DNA of 40,246 nt from Lachnospiraceae bacterium. GTDB lineage: Bacteria; Bacillota; Clostridia; Lachnospirales; Lachnospiraceae. A program made the translations under genes and the position numbers. The DNA lies in NCBI GenBank assembly GCA_011959105.1, contig BLLU01000038.1:1-40246 (forward strand), in the 5' to 3' direction. Positions within the stretch are counted from its first letter, which is position 1. Each line of letters begins with the position of its first letter. This document shows positions 25,966 through 35,006 of the stretch, in pieces. Below the pieces are notes generated by a model. That model ran no database searches and had not been told where the DNA came from. It saw only the letters and a program-made list of their open reading frames with translations.

Positions 25966-27741
25966 ATGTCATTATTTGGTAGTTTATATATAGGAGCATC
26001 TGGATTACAGACCAGTCAAAATGCGCTGAATACCACAGCGCATAATCTAACTAATGCGGATACAAAGGGCTATACCCGCCAGCAGGTACAGCAGGCAACC
26101 AGGTCCTATGTAACCCTGTCAACCAATCCCCACGCCGTATCCAATTATCAGACCGGCCTGGGAACCTTTTATTCCAACGTAAAACAGGTGAGGAATTATT
26201 TTCTGGATAAGACCTTCCGCAAGGAGTCCGGCAGGAGCATGTTCTACCAGGTGTCTACGGAGACCATGGAGGAGATGGAGAGTCTGCTGGGGGAACTGAA
26301 CAAGGAGGCCTTCCAGACCACCATGGGGGATCTGTGGAGTTCCGTGCAGGAACTTGTTAAGACACCCTCCAGTTCTGTGTGCCAGGGGCTGTTTGTGCAG
26401 CGGGCGGAAGAATTTTTGCAGCGTTCGGCTCATATCTATGACAGCCTGTGCGATTACCAGAACAATTTGAATGAAAAGATCCGGCAGAAGGTGAATCTGA
26501 TCAACAACTACGGAAAACAGATTCTGGAACTGAACGACCGGATTCGAAATATAGAGGTGGGGGGCATAGAACATGCCAACGACCTGCGGGATGTGCGCAA
26601 CCAGATTCTGGATGAACTGTCGGAGCTGGCGGACATTAATTTTTCGGAGAATATATACGGGGATGTGTCCGTGCAGATCGAGGGCGTAGACTTCGTGAAG
26701 GATAACACCTGCTTTGAGATCGGGCTGGACGTGGATGAGACCACCGGTTTTTACACGCCCTTCTGGCCCCTGAACGCCAGGTTCACGGAGCGGGAGGACG
26801 GCAGCCGGGATTATGATATCCGGGGAGCGGAGGTGTTTGACCTTACCCTGGAGATCTCCACGGATCTGGACACGGATATCGGCGGCCTGAAGGCCATGTT
26901 GTACGCCAGAGGGGATCACCGGGCGGATTATACGGACATTGAGCGGGACTATGACGCCGTGTCCCAGTCCGTTATTATGAACATGCAGGCGGAGTTTGAC
27001 CAGCTGGTACACAATGTGGCGGTTAAACTCAACAGTATTCTGGCGGGAGCTGCCGGGGTTAAGACCATGGATCTGACGCTGGCAGACGGCACGGTGCTCC
27101 GGGGCGTGCAGGCCTGCGAGGACGAACCGGGCGGCTATATGCGCCATGAGGATGGCAGTCCCATCCAACTGTTCGCCAAGGTTACCACGCCGGGTTACCA
27201 GAAGGTTACCGCAAAGGTGACTGACGAAAACGGTAATTTAGTCGAAAAGGATTTTTGGGTATATCAGGAGGAACATTTAGGGAGCGCGGATCCCGACAAG
27301 AACGATCCCATGCGTCCCGAGACGGTCTACAGTCTGAAGAATCTGCAGATCGACCCGGAACTGAAGGAGTCACCTTCCATTCTGGGCTTTATGAAGGGGA
27401 CCACCGAGGACAGAGAGACTGCGGAGGCGTTGAGCAATGCTTTCACGGAGAGTATCTATACGCTGAATCCCAATGTGAAAAAGACCTGTACCTTCATGGG
27501 GTATTACAACGACCTGGTAAATCAGGTAGCCAACAGCGGTTATGCGTTCCGAAGCGTTCTGGCGAATCAGCAGAACACCGTGGAAGCCACCAGCAATGCC
27601 AGAGAGCAGGTCATCGGAGTGTCCTCGGACGAGGAATTGTCCAATATGATCAAGTTCCAGAATGCCTATAATGCCTCCAGCCGGTATATCAATGCCATCA
27701 GCGAGATGCTGGAACATGTGATCAGCGCGTTGGGCAGATAG
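25966..27741 (+). CDS. flgK: Flagellar hook-associated protein FlgK (first copy)
   Basis: A 591-residue secreted hook-filament junction protein. The N-terminus (SLFGSLYIGASGLQTSQNALNTTAHNLTNADTKGYTRQQV, positions about 2-40) is the rod/hook/HAP family signature with the NxxNxxTxGYxRQ pattern. The C-terminus has the matching heptad helix: SNMIKFQNAYNASSRYINAISEM. There is no cleaved signal; it would use the flagellar type III pathway. The middle (about 230-480) is variable. The ATG follows AGAGGTGAT. A second, different flgK-like gene begins 90 bases later. Of the two, this one has the more usual length (B. subtilis and E. coli FlgK are roughly 500-550), so I call it the main FlgK. Confidence 0.93.
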   Translation: MSLFGSLYIGASGLQTSQNALNTTAHNLTNADTKGYTRQQVQQATRSYVTLSTNPHAVSNYQTGLGTFYSNVKQVRNYFLDKTFRKESGRSMFYQVSTETMEEMESLLGELNKEAFQTTMGDLWSSVQELVKTPSSSVCQGLFVQRAEEFLQRSAHIYDSLCDYQNNLNEKIRQKVNLINNYGKQILELNDRIRNIEVGGIEHANDLRDVRNQILDELSELADINFSENIYGDVSVQIEGVDFVKDNTCFEIGLDVDETTGFYTPFWPLNARFTEREDGSRDYDIRGAEVFDLTLEISTDLDTDIGGLKAMLYARGDHRADYTDIERDYDAVSQSVIMNMQAEFDQLVHNVAVKLNSILAGAAGVKTMDLTLADGTVLRGVQACEDEPGGYMRHEDGSPIQLFAKVTTPGYQKVTAKVTDENGNLVEKDFWVYQEEHLGSADPDKNDPMRPETVYSLKNLQIDPELKESPSILGFMKGTTEDRETAEALSNAFTESIYTLNPNVKKTCTFMGYYNDLVNQVANSGYAFRSVLANQQNTVEATSNAREQVIGVSSDEELSNMIKFQNAYNASSRYINAISEMLEHVISALGR

Positions 27742-27831
27742 AATCTGTTTCTTAGGGCAGAATGATTTTACCGGGACCTGTGGGGACCGAACAGATGCGG
27801 GACATAAATATGGAAAGACGAGGATAAGGAA

Positions 27832-29820
27832 ATGCCTTCACAATTTTTTGGACTTAATATCGCATATACGGGGCTTCTGGCCAACAACGCGGCCATGAAC
27901 ACCACCGCCAACAACATTGCCAACGTGCAGACCGACGGCTACAGCCGCCAGCGGGTGGTGCAGCAGGCCAGCCAGGCCATCCGGGTGTTTCAGACTTACG
28001 GCTGTGCGGGCGCGGGCGTGGAAACATTGGCCATTGAACGCATCAGAGATGAATTCTACGACACAAAATATTGGAATAACAATGCCAACGCTGGTGAGTA
28101 CGATATCAAGCAGTATTATATGAAGCAGTTTGAGGCGTATTTTGACGATGATGGAAAAAGCACCGGGTTCAAGACCATTTTCGACAAGATGATGATCGGC
28201 GGCATGCAGGAATGGAAGAAAGATCCCAGCAGCACCAACGCCAAAAAGCAGTTCATCGGTACGGTGGGCCAGCTTACGGAGTATTTTAACGGGTTGGCGG
28301 GTAATCTGCAGAAGATGCAGGCGGACATGAACCAGGAGATCAAGCTGAAGGTGGAAGAAATCAATTCCCTGGCCGGGGAGATTGCCACTCTGAATAAGCA
28401 GATCAATGTGGTGGAACTTTCCGGCACCAAGGCCAATGAATTGCGGGACCGCAGAAGCCTGCTGCTGGATCAGCTGTCGCTGATCGTGGACGTGGAGGTG
28501 AAGGAATTCCCCATTATGGACTTGAACCAGCCGGACCGGGAGACGGGAGCCCATCGCTTTATCGTGAAGATTGCCGGAGGCCAGACTCTGGTGGACGGCA
28601 ATGAGTACAACGGATTGGAGTGTGTGGCCAGGACCAGTTATGAGAAGGTCAACCAGACGGATATCGACGGCCTGTATGATGTATACTGGGAGGACGGCCA
28701 GAAGTTTAACCTGTACAATCCCTCCATGGGCGGGAACCTGCAGGGACTGGTACAGATGCGGGACGGCAATAACGGCGAGTATTTTAACGGAAAAGTAGAG
28801 GAGATCGGGGGCATAGAGCCCGCGGACAGTCCGGACGGAAAGTACCATGACACGGTGACCATCAGTGTGACCCAGGGATATCTGCAGGACCTGAACTTCT
28901 CCAATCTCTCCGATCAGGGCGGCATCATTACTTTGGGCAACAGGGATTACTATTATGATTCCTGGACCGCCGAGTACAGCTATGATGACAATGGGAACAA
29001 GGTATGCAGCTATACCTTCACTCTTTCCGACAGTTCCAAGAATCCTTCGCGTCTTACCAATGACAGAGTGGGTAAGAATGCCAGCGTGGGGACGGGGCTG
29101 AAGTATCAGGGTGTGCCCTATTATATGAATCAGATGAATACCTGGATCCGCACCTTTGCCCAGAAGTTCAACGACACCCTGAAAGAGGGATACAATGCCT
29201 ACGACAATCTGGGATGCAATCTGCTTACAGGAAACATGGCGGCCAAGGACGGCCAGTTTAATCTGGTGGATGAGTATCGTTACGACACCTTTACTTATGA
29301 GGACTACAAGAAAAAGGTGGATCAGCTGATGGCGGGAGGCATGACCGAGGCGGAGGCCAAGAAAGCCGCGGCTCTCAAGGTATCCGACCATGATGACAGC
29401 TATTACCGGGTGACGGCCATGAACTTCAATGTGTCGGTGGCCGTGGAGGAGGATCCGGATCTGCTGGCCCACCGCTATGTGAAGGGAGACGGGGCGGAAC
29501 AGGACGATTTGCTGGATGATTTGAAGTCCATCGCCACCGACAAGGACAAAATGAGTTTCCGGGGAGGTACGGCTTCGGAATTCCTGCAGTGCATACTGGG
29601 GGATGTGGCACTGAACGCCAGCCGGGCCTATACTTTCCAGAGAAATTTCAGCGATATCAGTGATATTATTAATACCCAGCGCATGTCCATATCCGGTGTG
29701 GACGAGGACGAGGAGGCTGTAAACCTGGTTAAGTATCAGCACGCATACGGTTTATCCTCCAAGATGATCCAGGTGCTGACGGAGGTCTATGACAGACTCA
29801 TCCTGGAGACCGGGGTGTAG
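27832..29820 (+). CDS. Second FlgK-like hook-associated protein
   Basis: A 662-residue protein with the same fold pattern at both ends: FGLNIAYTGLLANNAAMNTTANNIANVQTDGYSRQRVV at the start and DEDEEAVNLVKYQHAYGLSSKMIQVLTEVYDRLI at the end. It has the FlgK coiled-coil region (about 165-215, ELRDRRSLLLDQLS). Between about 230 and 600 it is rich in Asp, Tyr and Gly and differs from the first copy. Identity between the two copies is low by eye outside the ends, so this is an old duplication rather than a recent one. It could be a second junction protein, or share the junction with the first copy. The ATG has GAGGATAAGGA upstream. No export chaperone of its own is adjacent. Confidence 0.85.
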   Translation: MPSQFFGLNIAYTGLLANNAAMNTTANNIANVQTDGYSRQRVVQQASQAIRVFQTYGCAGAGVETLAIERIRDEFYDTKYWNNNANAGEYDIKQYYMKQFEAYFDDDGKSTGFKTIFDKMMIGGMQEWKKDPSSTNAKKQFIGTVGQLTEYFNGLAGNLQKMQADMNQEIKLKVEEINSLAGEIATLNKQINVVELSGTKANELRDRRSLLLDQLSLIVDVEVKEFPIMDLNQPDRETGAHRFIVKIAGGQTLVDGNEYNGLECVARTSYEKVNQTDIDGLYDVYWEDGQKFNLYNPSMGGNLQGLVQMRDGNNGEYFNGKVEEIGGIEPADSPDGKYHDTVTISVTQGYLQDLNFSNLSDQGGIITLGNRDYYYDSWTAEYSYDDNGNKVCSYTFTLSDSSKNPSRLTNDRVGKNASVGTGLKYQGVPYYMNQMNTWIRTFAQKFNDTLKEGYNAYDNLGCNLLTGNMAAKDGQFNLVDEYRYDTFTYEDYKKKVDQLMAGGMTEAEAKKAAALKVSDHDDSYYRVTAMNFNVSVAVEEDPDLLAHRYVKGDGAEQDDLLDDLKSIATDKDKMSFRGGTASEFLQCILGDVALNASRAYTFQRNFSDISDIINTQRMSISGVDEDEEAVNLVKYQHAYGLSSKMIQVLTEVYDRLILETGV

Positions 29821-29927
29821 TGTGAGAAGAACTTCTAACCACTCGCAGCAAAGGCTGCTTCGCGAAGAAGTTCTAAGTCTCACACAGGAGAATGCCTAAA
29901 ATACGGCATTCTTCTCATGGGAGTTAG
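29821..29927 (+). repeat. Palindromic intergenic element, family A, long copy
   Basis: Directly after the flgK2 TAG stop, TGTGAGA (29821-29827) pairs with TCTCACA (29878-29884) and AGAACTTCT (29828-29836) with AGAAGTTCT (29866-29874); three bases are bulged on the 3' side. Inside is GCAGC (29845-29849) with GCTGC (29854-29858) and the motif GCTTCGCG. A second hairpin follows: GAATGCC (29890-29896) with GGCATTC (29905-29911). The ends match the short copy at 3868-3911. It fills most of the gap before flgL. Confidence 0.65.
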
Positions 29928-29989
29928 TGCGAGTTATGGCAGGGCCGGCGCAGCCAAGCGTGCCGGAGGAACGGAAAAGAGGTAAATCT

Positions 29990-31543
29990 ATGAGAATAAC
30001 CAACAAGATCATGCAGAACAACAATCTGGCGAACATTAACACCAACAAAATATTGCAGGATAAACTCAGTACCCAGATGTCTTCGGAGAAGAAAATCAGC
30101 CGTCCCTCCGATGACCCGGTGGTGGCCATCCGTGCTCTTCGTCTGCGGAGCAATGTGACGGAGGTGACCCAGTACTACAGCAAGAACATTCCGGACGCGG
30201 ACAGCTGGCTGAATGTGACGGAGGAAGCCATTAAAAATCTGGCGGAAGTGATCACCGCCATGCAGAAGCAGTGTACCAAAGGCTCCAACGGCGATTTGAA
30301 GACTTCCGACAGGCAGACCATCATCGAGCAGCTTAAAGCCCTGGCGGACGAAGTATACAGCACCGGGGACGCAGACTATGCGGGCCGCTATGTGTTCACC
30401 GGCTACCGCACGGATACGCCCCTGAGTTTCCAGGAAGCCACGGAGCAGAAGTACAGCATCACGGAGCAGTTGGATAAGAATGCCATCGGGCAGATTTCCA
30501 TCATCACCACCCAGGGCGCCGACGGCAGTGATTTGATGGATATGACCACCAACAACTACGGCAATATCAATGTGACTAAGGATGATGTGCAGGAGGTCAA
30601 GGCCTATCGGTTCCAGCTTGCCTACGGAAGCTGTGATGATACGGTGCCTGTGTTAAGCTATCAGGAGAGGCAGCCGGACGGCACTTATCTGACCAAAACC
30701 ATCACCGCAGAGGTTAAGCATGACTACGAGTCTCCTTATCAGGCGGCTGCGGAGGCCACGGGAGAGAAGGCTATCTTTGTACCGGAGACAGGAGAATTGC
30801 TGCTGTCCGGGGATGCCTATGACAAACTGATGGCCACCAAGGACGATGTGTCCACCGCAGGGGTCAACGAGGGAGAGATCCAGATCACCTATGAGAAGTC
30901 CAAATGGGTCAAGGGTGATCTGCGGCCCGAGCATTATTTCTACTGCAAGGCCGATCCGGGCACGCCCGAGGAGGAAGTTTACAATGAAAGTTACCTGACT
31001 TCCAGACTGGAGCGTCAGGATATCGAGTATGATGTGGGATTCAATCAGACCATTCGGATTAATTCCACTGCGGACGAGTGCTTCAAGCACGGCATCGGCA
31101 GAGAGGTGGAAGACCTGGTGAACGCCATGCAGGAAGTGGTGGACGCGGAGAAAATCGTGGCGGATATGACTGCTCTGCTGAAGGAGTCCAGCGGAGCCAC
31201 GGCGGATGCAATTCAAAAGAAACTGGATGTGGCCCAGAAAGCGCTGGATCTGAAAAAAGATAAGGCCCAGAGGATGTTTGAGCACGGCATCACTTCCATG
31301 CAGGGCTATCTGGACGACACCAATGTGAGCCTCACCAACGTGGGTACCCGCAGCAGAAAGCTGGAACTGATCGAGAACCGTATGCAGTCCCAGAAAACCA
31401 CCTTTGAGACCTTGCAGAGTGAGAACGAGGATATTGATATCGCCGAGGTCATCATTCATCTGAGCAGCGCCAAGCTGACTTATGAGGCAGCTCTGATGGC
31501 CACCGGCAAGGTGGCGCAGACCAGTCTGCTGCAGTACATTTAG
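29990..31543 (+). CDS. flgL: Flagellar hook-associated protein FlgL
   Basis: A 517-residue protein of the FlgL/flagellin-like family, the filament-side junction protein. The N-terminus (MRITNKIMQNNNLANINTN, then KKISRPSDDPVVAIRALRLRS) has the flagellin-type SxPSDDP motif, followed by ADSWLNVTEEAIKNLAEVI and AGRYVFTGYRTDTPLSF, specific for FlgL. The C-terminus (IAEVIIHLSSAKLTYEAALMATGKVAQTSLLQYI) is the matching helix. It is much longer than the 300 or so residues of B. subtilis or E. coli FlgL; the extra sequence lies in the central part (about 150-430). The ATG at 29990 follows GAGGT by seven bases; the open frame begins earlier inside the repeat but with no binding site. Confidence 0.93.
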   Translation: MRITNKIMQNNNLANINTNKILQDKLSTQMSSEKKISRPSDDPVVAIRALRLRSNVTEVTQYYSKNIPDADSWLNVTEEAIKNLAEVITAMQKQCTKGSNGDLKTSDRQTIIEQLKALADEVYSTGDADYAGRYVFTGYRTDTPLSFQEATEQKYSITEQLDKNAIGQISIITTQGADGSDLMDMTTNNYGNINVTKDDVQEVKAYRFQLAYGSCDDTVPVLSYQERQPDGTYLTKTITAEVKHDYESPYQAAAEATGEKAIFVPETGELLLSGDAYDKLMATKDDVSTAGVNEGEIQITYEKSKWVKGDLRPEHYFYCKADPGTPEEEVYNESYLTSRLERQDIEYDVGFNQTIRINSTADECFKHGIGREVEDLVNAMQEVVDAEKIVADMTALLKESSGATADAIQKKLDVAQKALDLKKDKAQRMFEHGITSMQGYLDDTNVSLTNVGTRSRKLELIENRMQSQKTTFETLQSENEDIDIAEVIIHLSSAKLTYEAALMATGKVAQTSLLQYI

Positions 31544-31550
31544 CGTGACC

Positions 31551-31574
31551 ACAGCCTCCTTTATAGGAGGCTGT
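31551..31574 (+). terminator. Perfect hairpin after flgL
   Basis: ACAGCCTCCT (31551-31560) and AGGAGGCTGT (31565-31574) form a perfect 10-base stem with loop TTAT, starting eight bases after the flgL stop. No T run follows, so it may act as a partial terminator or a 3'-end stabiliser between flgL and fliW. Confidence 0.6.
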
Positions 31575-31615
31575 ATAACTCTGGCGATACCAGTATATAT
31601 AAAAGGAGAAGGGCA

Positions 31616-32074
31616 ATGATAATTGAGACGAAGGCTTTTGGCGAAGTAGAAATTACAGAGGACAAGATCATCACATTCCCGGGCGGCATCATCGGATTTC
31701 CCGATCTGAAGAGGTTTACTTTGCTCCACGATGAGGAGAAGGGGGTGTCCGCGGGGATTCGCTGGCTTCAGTCCCTGGAGGAGCCGGGTTTTGCCATGAC
31801 GGTGATGGATCCCCTGGTGGTGAAAGAGGATTACAATCCTGAGATTGACGATGAACTGCTCTCCGGGATCGGCGAGGTGTCCCCGGATAATCTGCTTGTG
31901 CTGGTGACGGTGAGAGTTCCCTCTGACCTGAAGCAGATGAGCGTCAACCTTCAGGGACCCATTGTCATCAATGTAGACGAGCGCAAGGCCTGCCAGATCA
32001 TCGTGGACGCGGATGTCTATCCGGTGCGGTTCCCCATCTACGAGATCCTGCAGTCCAGAAAGGCAGGTGACTGA
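31616..32074 (+). CDS. fliW: Flagellar assembly factor FliW
   Basis: A 152-residue cytoplasmic protein that binds flagellin and also CsrA, so that CsrA is freed to repress flagellin translation when flagellin is exported poorly. Family motifs seen: KAFGEVEITEDKIITFPGG, IIGFPDLKRFTLL, the VMDPLVVKEDYNPEI region, LLVLVTVRVP, and VNLQGPIVIN. Length matches the usual 150. The ATG follows AAAAGGAGAAGGG. The stop and the csrA start are one base apart, the standard pairing that supports translational coupling of the two partner proteins. Confidence 0.96.
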   Translation: MIIETKAFGEVEITEDKIITFPGGIIGFPDLKRFTLLHDEEKGVSAGIRWLQSLEEPGFAMTVMDPLVVKEDYNPEIDDELLSGIGEVSPDNLLVLVTVRVPSDLKQMSVNLQGPIVINVDERKACQIIVDADVYPVRFPIYEILQSRKAGD

Positions 32075-32075
32075 A

Positions 32076-32294
32076 ATGCTGGCATTATCCAGAAAGAAGA
32101 ATGAGGCAATCATTGTCAACAACAACATAGAGATCACGATCCTGGAGGTTAAGGGCGATCAGGTGAAAATCGGCGTTACTGCCCCCAAGGAAGTGCCCAT
32201 CTACCGCAAGGAGGTTTACGTGCAGATCCAGGAGGCCAACCAGGATTCGGTTAGTGCGGACGGAATGGCGGCGCTGAAGGACTTTTTGGCATAA
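32076..32294 (+). CDS. csrA: Carbon storage regulator CsrA
   Basis: A 72-residue RNA-binding dimer that recognises GGA-containing hairpins at ribosome binding sites, classically the flagellin mRNA in Gram-positive bacteria. It has the family N-terminus LALSRKKNEAIIVNNNIEIT, VKIGVTAPKEVPIYRKEVY with the key Arg (RKEVY), and a longer C-terminal tail as in Gram-positive CsrA. It begins one base after the fliW stop, with AGGTGA five bases upstream inside fliW. No flagellin gene lies in this window, so its main target must be elsewhere. Confidence 0.96.
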   Translation: MLALSRKKNEAIIVNNNIEITILEVKGDQVKIGVTAPKEVPIYRKEVYVQIQEANQDSVSADGMAALKDFLA

Positions 32295-32330
32295 AAACCG
32301 TGGGAGATTTGTGCGGTTTTCATCTTTTTT
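32294..32330 (+). terminator. Weak terminator after csrA
   Basis: AAAACCG (32294-32300) pairs with CGGTTTT (32314-32320) around a 13-base loop, followed by CATCTTTTTT. The stem is short and AT-rich, so it may be only partly effective. A sigma-28-like promoter follows. Confidence 0.5.
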
Positions 32331-32343
32331 ACCAAAAAAATCT

Positions 32344-32370
32344 TAATTTTTTTATTGCCGCGTCCGATAA
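32344..32370 (+). promoter_or_regulatory. Sigma-28-like promoter upstream of flaG
   Basis: TAATTTTT (32344-32351), 11 bases, TCCGATAA (32363-32370). The -10 is identical to that of the flgM promoter and the spacing is the same; the -35 matches consensus at 6 of 8. It lies 67 bases before flaG and would give flaG-fliD-fliS extra sigma-28 transcription. Confidence 0.75.
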
Positions 32371-32437
32371 AAGCTATAAGAAACCAATAAGTGTCGTATA
32401 AGGATGACGACATGCAGAGACACATGGAGGTGTAATT

Positions 32438-32869
32438 ATGGCAATAGAACCCTTAGGAAGTATTATGAGTGTACAGGCCCAGGGCGTGAACGCTCCCAAG
32501 CCGACAGCACAGCCCAAGACGACTGGCGCCGAGACCCAGAGCGGTACCGCTTCGGAGGCGGCCCAGGTGGACGCCACTGTGAACGTGGTGGCGGAGGGGC
32601 AGAGCAAAGGCAATGCCAACGGCAACAGCAACGAACAGCAGCAGCCCTCTAACGAGCAGCTCAGGCGCGCCGTGGAGCAGCTGAACAAGAACATGATGGC
32701 GCATTCGGAAGCCGTGTTCGGCATGCACGAGGGGACCAACCGGGTGACAATCAAGATTGTGGACAAAGACACCAAGGAGGTGCTGAAGGAGTTTCCCCCG
32801 GAAAAGACGCTGGATATGATCGCCAAAGTATGGGAGATGGCGGGCATCCTTGTGGATGAGAGAAGATAG
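32438..32869 (+). CDS. flaG: Flagellar protein FlaG
   Basis: A 143-residue protein of the FlaG family, linked in other bacteria to filament length control; its exact role is unclear. The N-terminal half (about 1-75) is low-complexity, rich in Ala, Gln, Asn and Thr, and probably disordered. The C-terminal half carries the family core: LNKNMMAHSEAVFGMHE, VTIKIVDKDTKEVLKEFPPE and MIAKVWEMAGILVDERR. The ATG has GGAGGTG seven bases upstream. FliD begins 12 bases after the stop, the standard neighbour. Confidence 0.92.
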   Translation: MAIEPLGSIMSVQAQGVNAPKPTAQPKTTGAETQSGTASEAAQVDATVNVVAEGQSKGNANGNSNEQQQPSNEQLRRAVEQLNKNMMAHSEAVFGMHEGTNRVTIKIVDKDTKEVLKEFPPEKTLDMIAKVWEMAGILVDERR

Positions 32870-32881
32870 GAGGATAAAGAT

Positions 32882-35002
32882 ATGGCAATGAGACTTTCCG
32901 GACTGATGTCCGGCATGGATACGGAGAGTATTATACAGCAGCTGGTGGAGGCCAAGAAGACCAAGGTGGATAAGACCAAAAAGGCCCAGACCAAGCTGGG
33001 GTGGAAGCAGGATGCGTGGAAGAGCCTGAATACCAAGCTGAAGAATCTGCAGACCAAATATCTGAGCAGTATGCGTTTTACATCTGCCTACAGCAAGAAG
33101 GTGACCAAGGTGTCCAACCCCAATGCCGTGAGCGTGCTTACCGGCGAGGACGCCATGAACGGTGTGCAGTCCCTGGAGATTAAGAGGCTGGCCAAGACCG
33201 GTTATCTCACCGGGGATGTGGTGAAGGCGGCCGACGGGGGCAAGGTAACAGCCCTGACAAAACTCAGTGATCTGGGCATAAGCGGCTCCGGCTCCATCAA
33301 TATAGCCACGGGCAATACTTCCGTGGATATTCAGGTAGACGGCAATACCACTGTATCAGATGTACTGACCCAGCTGAAAAGCGCGGGCTTGAACGCCAAC
33401 TTTGACGAGACCAACCAGAGATTCTTTGTGCTGTCCAAGGAGTCCGGCGCTGCCAGCGATTTCAGCATTACGGCCATGGATCAGGGCGGTCTGGGCGCAT
33501 TAAAAGCCCTGGGACTGCAGGAATCCCTGGATCCCGACAAGGGAGGGGCCACCTGGAAAGAATATGAAACCTATTCCAAGTATTATGTGGCCGGTGACAG
33601 GGCGGCAACCCTTGCCAACATGCAGGGGATGATCGACAAAGAGGTACAGTCCAGGACAGACAGTTATCTGGCCAAATATAAGGATCTGGTAGCTTCCAAG
33701 GCGGACGCTCAGAAGAAGACAGACGAGATTAATAAGAAGTATGCGGACGCAGGCAAGACGCTGAAGACTGTGGATGAGTACAAGGCGGATCTGGAGGCCA
33801 AGGAAAAGGAAATTGCCGAGAAGGAAGAGGCTCTGAAAGCGGAGACCGATCCCGACAAGAAGAGGGCTCTGGAGGAAGAGTTGGTAAACTTGAAGAAGGA
33901 AGCCAACGAGATCAGTCTGGAGAAACATGATGCGGAAATGCTTAAGAGTTATGGCGAATCTATTGCAAAGGCCGATGCCGATATGGCTGATATCAAGCAG
34001 TATGTGGATATCACGGAAAATGTTGTGGATGGGGAGACCGTTTACAGCGCAGCGGCCACAGCCAAGCTGACGGGGCAGGTGGAGGACCGCTTCTACGACA
34101 AGGCAAAGTTTGCGGCCGATGTGGTAGCTGATCCCAGTTTGGTATCCGGCGGTGCTACCAAGGTAAACGGCCAGGATGCGGAGATCTATCTGAACGGTGC
34201 AAAATTCACCAGTAACACAAATACCTTTGCCATCAATGGTCTGACGTTCACGGCTTTGAATGAGACTAAGGACGGCGAGCAGATCACAGTGACCACCGAG
34301 CAGGATACCGACGGCATCTACGATATGGTGAAGAACTTCCTGAAGGAGTACAACGCCATTATCAATGAGATGGATAAACTGTACAATGCAGATTCTGCCA
34401 AGGGATATGAGCCTCTGACCACTGAGGAGAAGAGCGCTCTATCCGAATCGGAGGTGGAGGAGTACGAGAAGAAGATCAAGGATGCTCTGCTGAGAAGGGA
34501 CGAGAATCTGAGCAGTGTGAGTTCGACGCTGAAACTCGCCATGTCCAGCGGCTTTGAAGTGGGTGGCAAGACCATGTACCTTCACGACTTCGGCATTGAG
34601 ACTCTGGGATATTTTGAGGCGGCTGACAACGAGAAGTACGCGTATCACATTGCCGGTGACCCGGATGATGCCAATACGGCGGGTAATCCCGACAAGCTTA
34701 AGAGTATGATCGCCAACGATCCGGATACGGTAATCAGCTTCTTTACCAAGCTGTCTCAGAATCTGTATGATGAGATGAGCGAAATGTCCAAGTCTGTAAA
34801 CGGATATCGTTCCTACGGCAGCTTCTTCGACGATAAGAAGATGAAGGCGGACTATGACGACTATACCAGCAAGATCAAGGATCAGGAGCGGAAACTCAAC
34901 GATTACGAGGATAAGTGGTACAAGAAGTTTGCCGCGATGGAGACTGCCCTGGCCAAAATGCAGAGCAGTGCCAGTGCCGTAACTTCCCTGTTAGGAGGCT
35001 GA
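32882..35002 (+). CDS. fliD: Flagellar filament cap protein FliD with coiled-coil insertion
   Basis: A 706-residue cap protein under which flagellin subunits polymerise. The N-terminal FliD domain is clear (MRLSGLMSGMDTESIIQQLVEAKK, KLGWKQDAWKSLNTKLKNLQ), as is the C-terminal one (IYDMVKNFLKEYNAIINEMDKLYN, YEPLTTEEKSALSE, then the last helices ending in MEKALAKMQ-type heptads). It is about 200 residues longer than B. subtilis FliD. Much of the excess is a charged, probably coiled-coil stretch at about residues 250-375 (EAKEKEIAEKEEALKAE, KRALEEELVNLKKEANE), placed before the GQDAEIYLNG segment. RBS AGGAGGATAAAG. FliS follows four bases after the stop. Confidence 0.95.
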   Translation: MAMRLSGLMSGMDTESIIQQLVEAKKTKVDKTKKAQTKLGWKQDAWKSLNTKLKNLQTKYLSSMRFTSAYSKKVTKVSNPNAVSVLTGEDAMNGVQSLEIKRLAKTGYLTGDVVKAADGGKVTALTKLSDLGISGSGSINIATGNTSVDIQVDGNTTVSDVLTQLKSAGLNANFDETNQRFFVLSKESGAASDFSITAMDQGGLGALKALGLQESLDPDKGGATWKEYETYSKYYVAGDRAATLANMQGMIDKEVQSRTDSYLAKYKDLVASKADAQKKTDEINKKYADAGKTLKTVDEYKADLEAKEKEIAEKEEALKAETDPDKKRALEEELVNLKKEANEISLEKHDAEMLKSYGESIAKADADMADIKQYVDITENVVDGETVYSAAATAKLTGQVEDRFYDKAKFAADVVADPSLVSGGATKVNGQDAEIYLNGAKFTSNTNTFAINGLTFTALNETKDGEQITVTTEQDTDGIYDMVKNFLKEYNAIINEMDKLYNADSAKGYEPLTTEEKSALSESEVEEYEKKIKDALLRRDENLSSVSSTLKLAMSSGFEVGGKTMYLHDFGIETLGYFEAADNEKYAYHIAGDPDDANTAGNPDKLKSMIANDPDTVISFFTKLSQNLYDEMSEMSKSVNGYRSYGSFFDDKKMKADYDDYTSKIKDQERKLNDYEDKWYKKFAAMETALAKMQSSASAVTSLLGG

Positions 35003-35006
35003 TGAC

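Noticed and set aside
27838..29742. Open frame of 634 codons antisense to the second flgK
   Set aside because: No domain and composition of a shadow; sense gene is clear.
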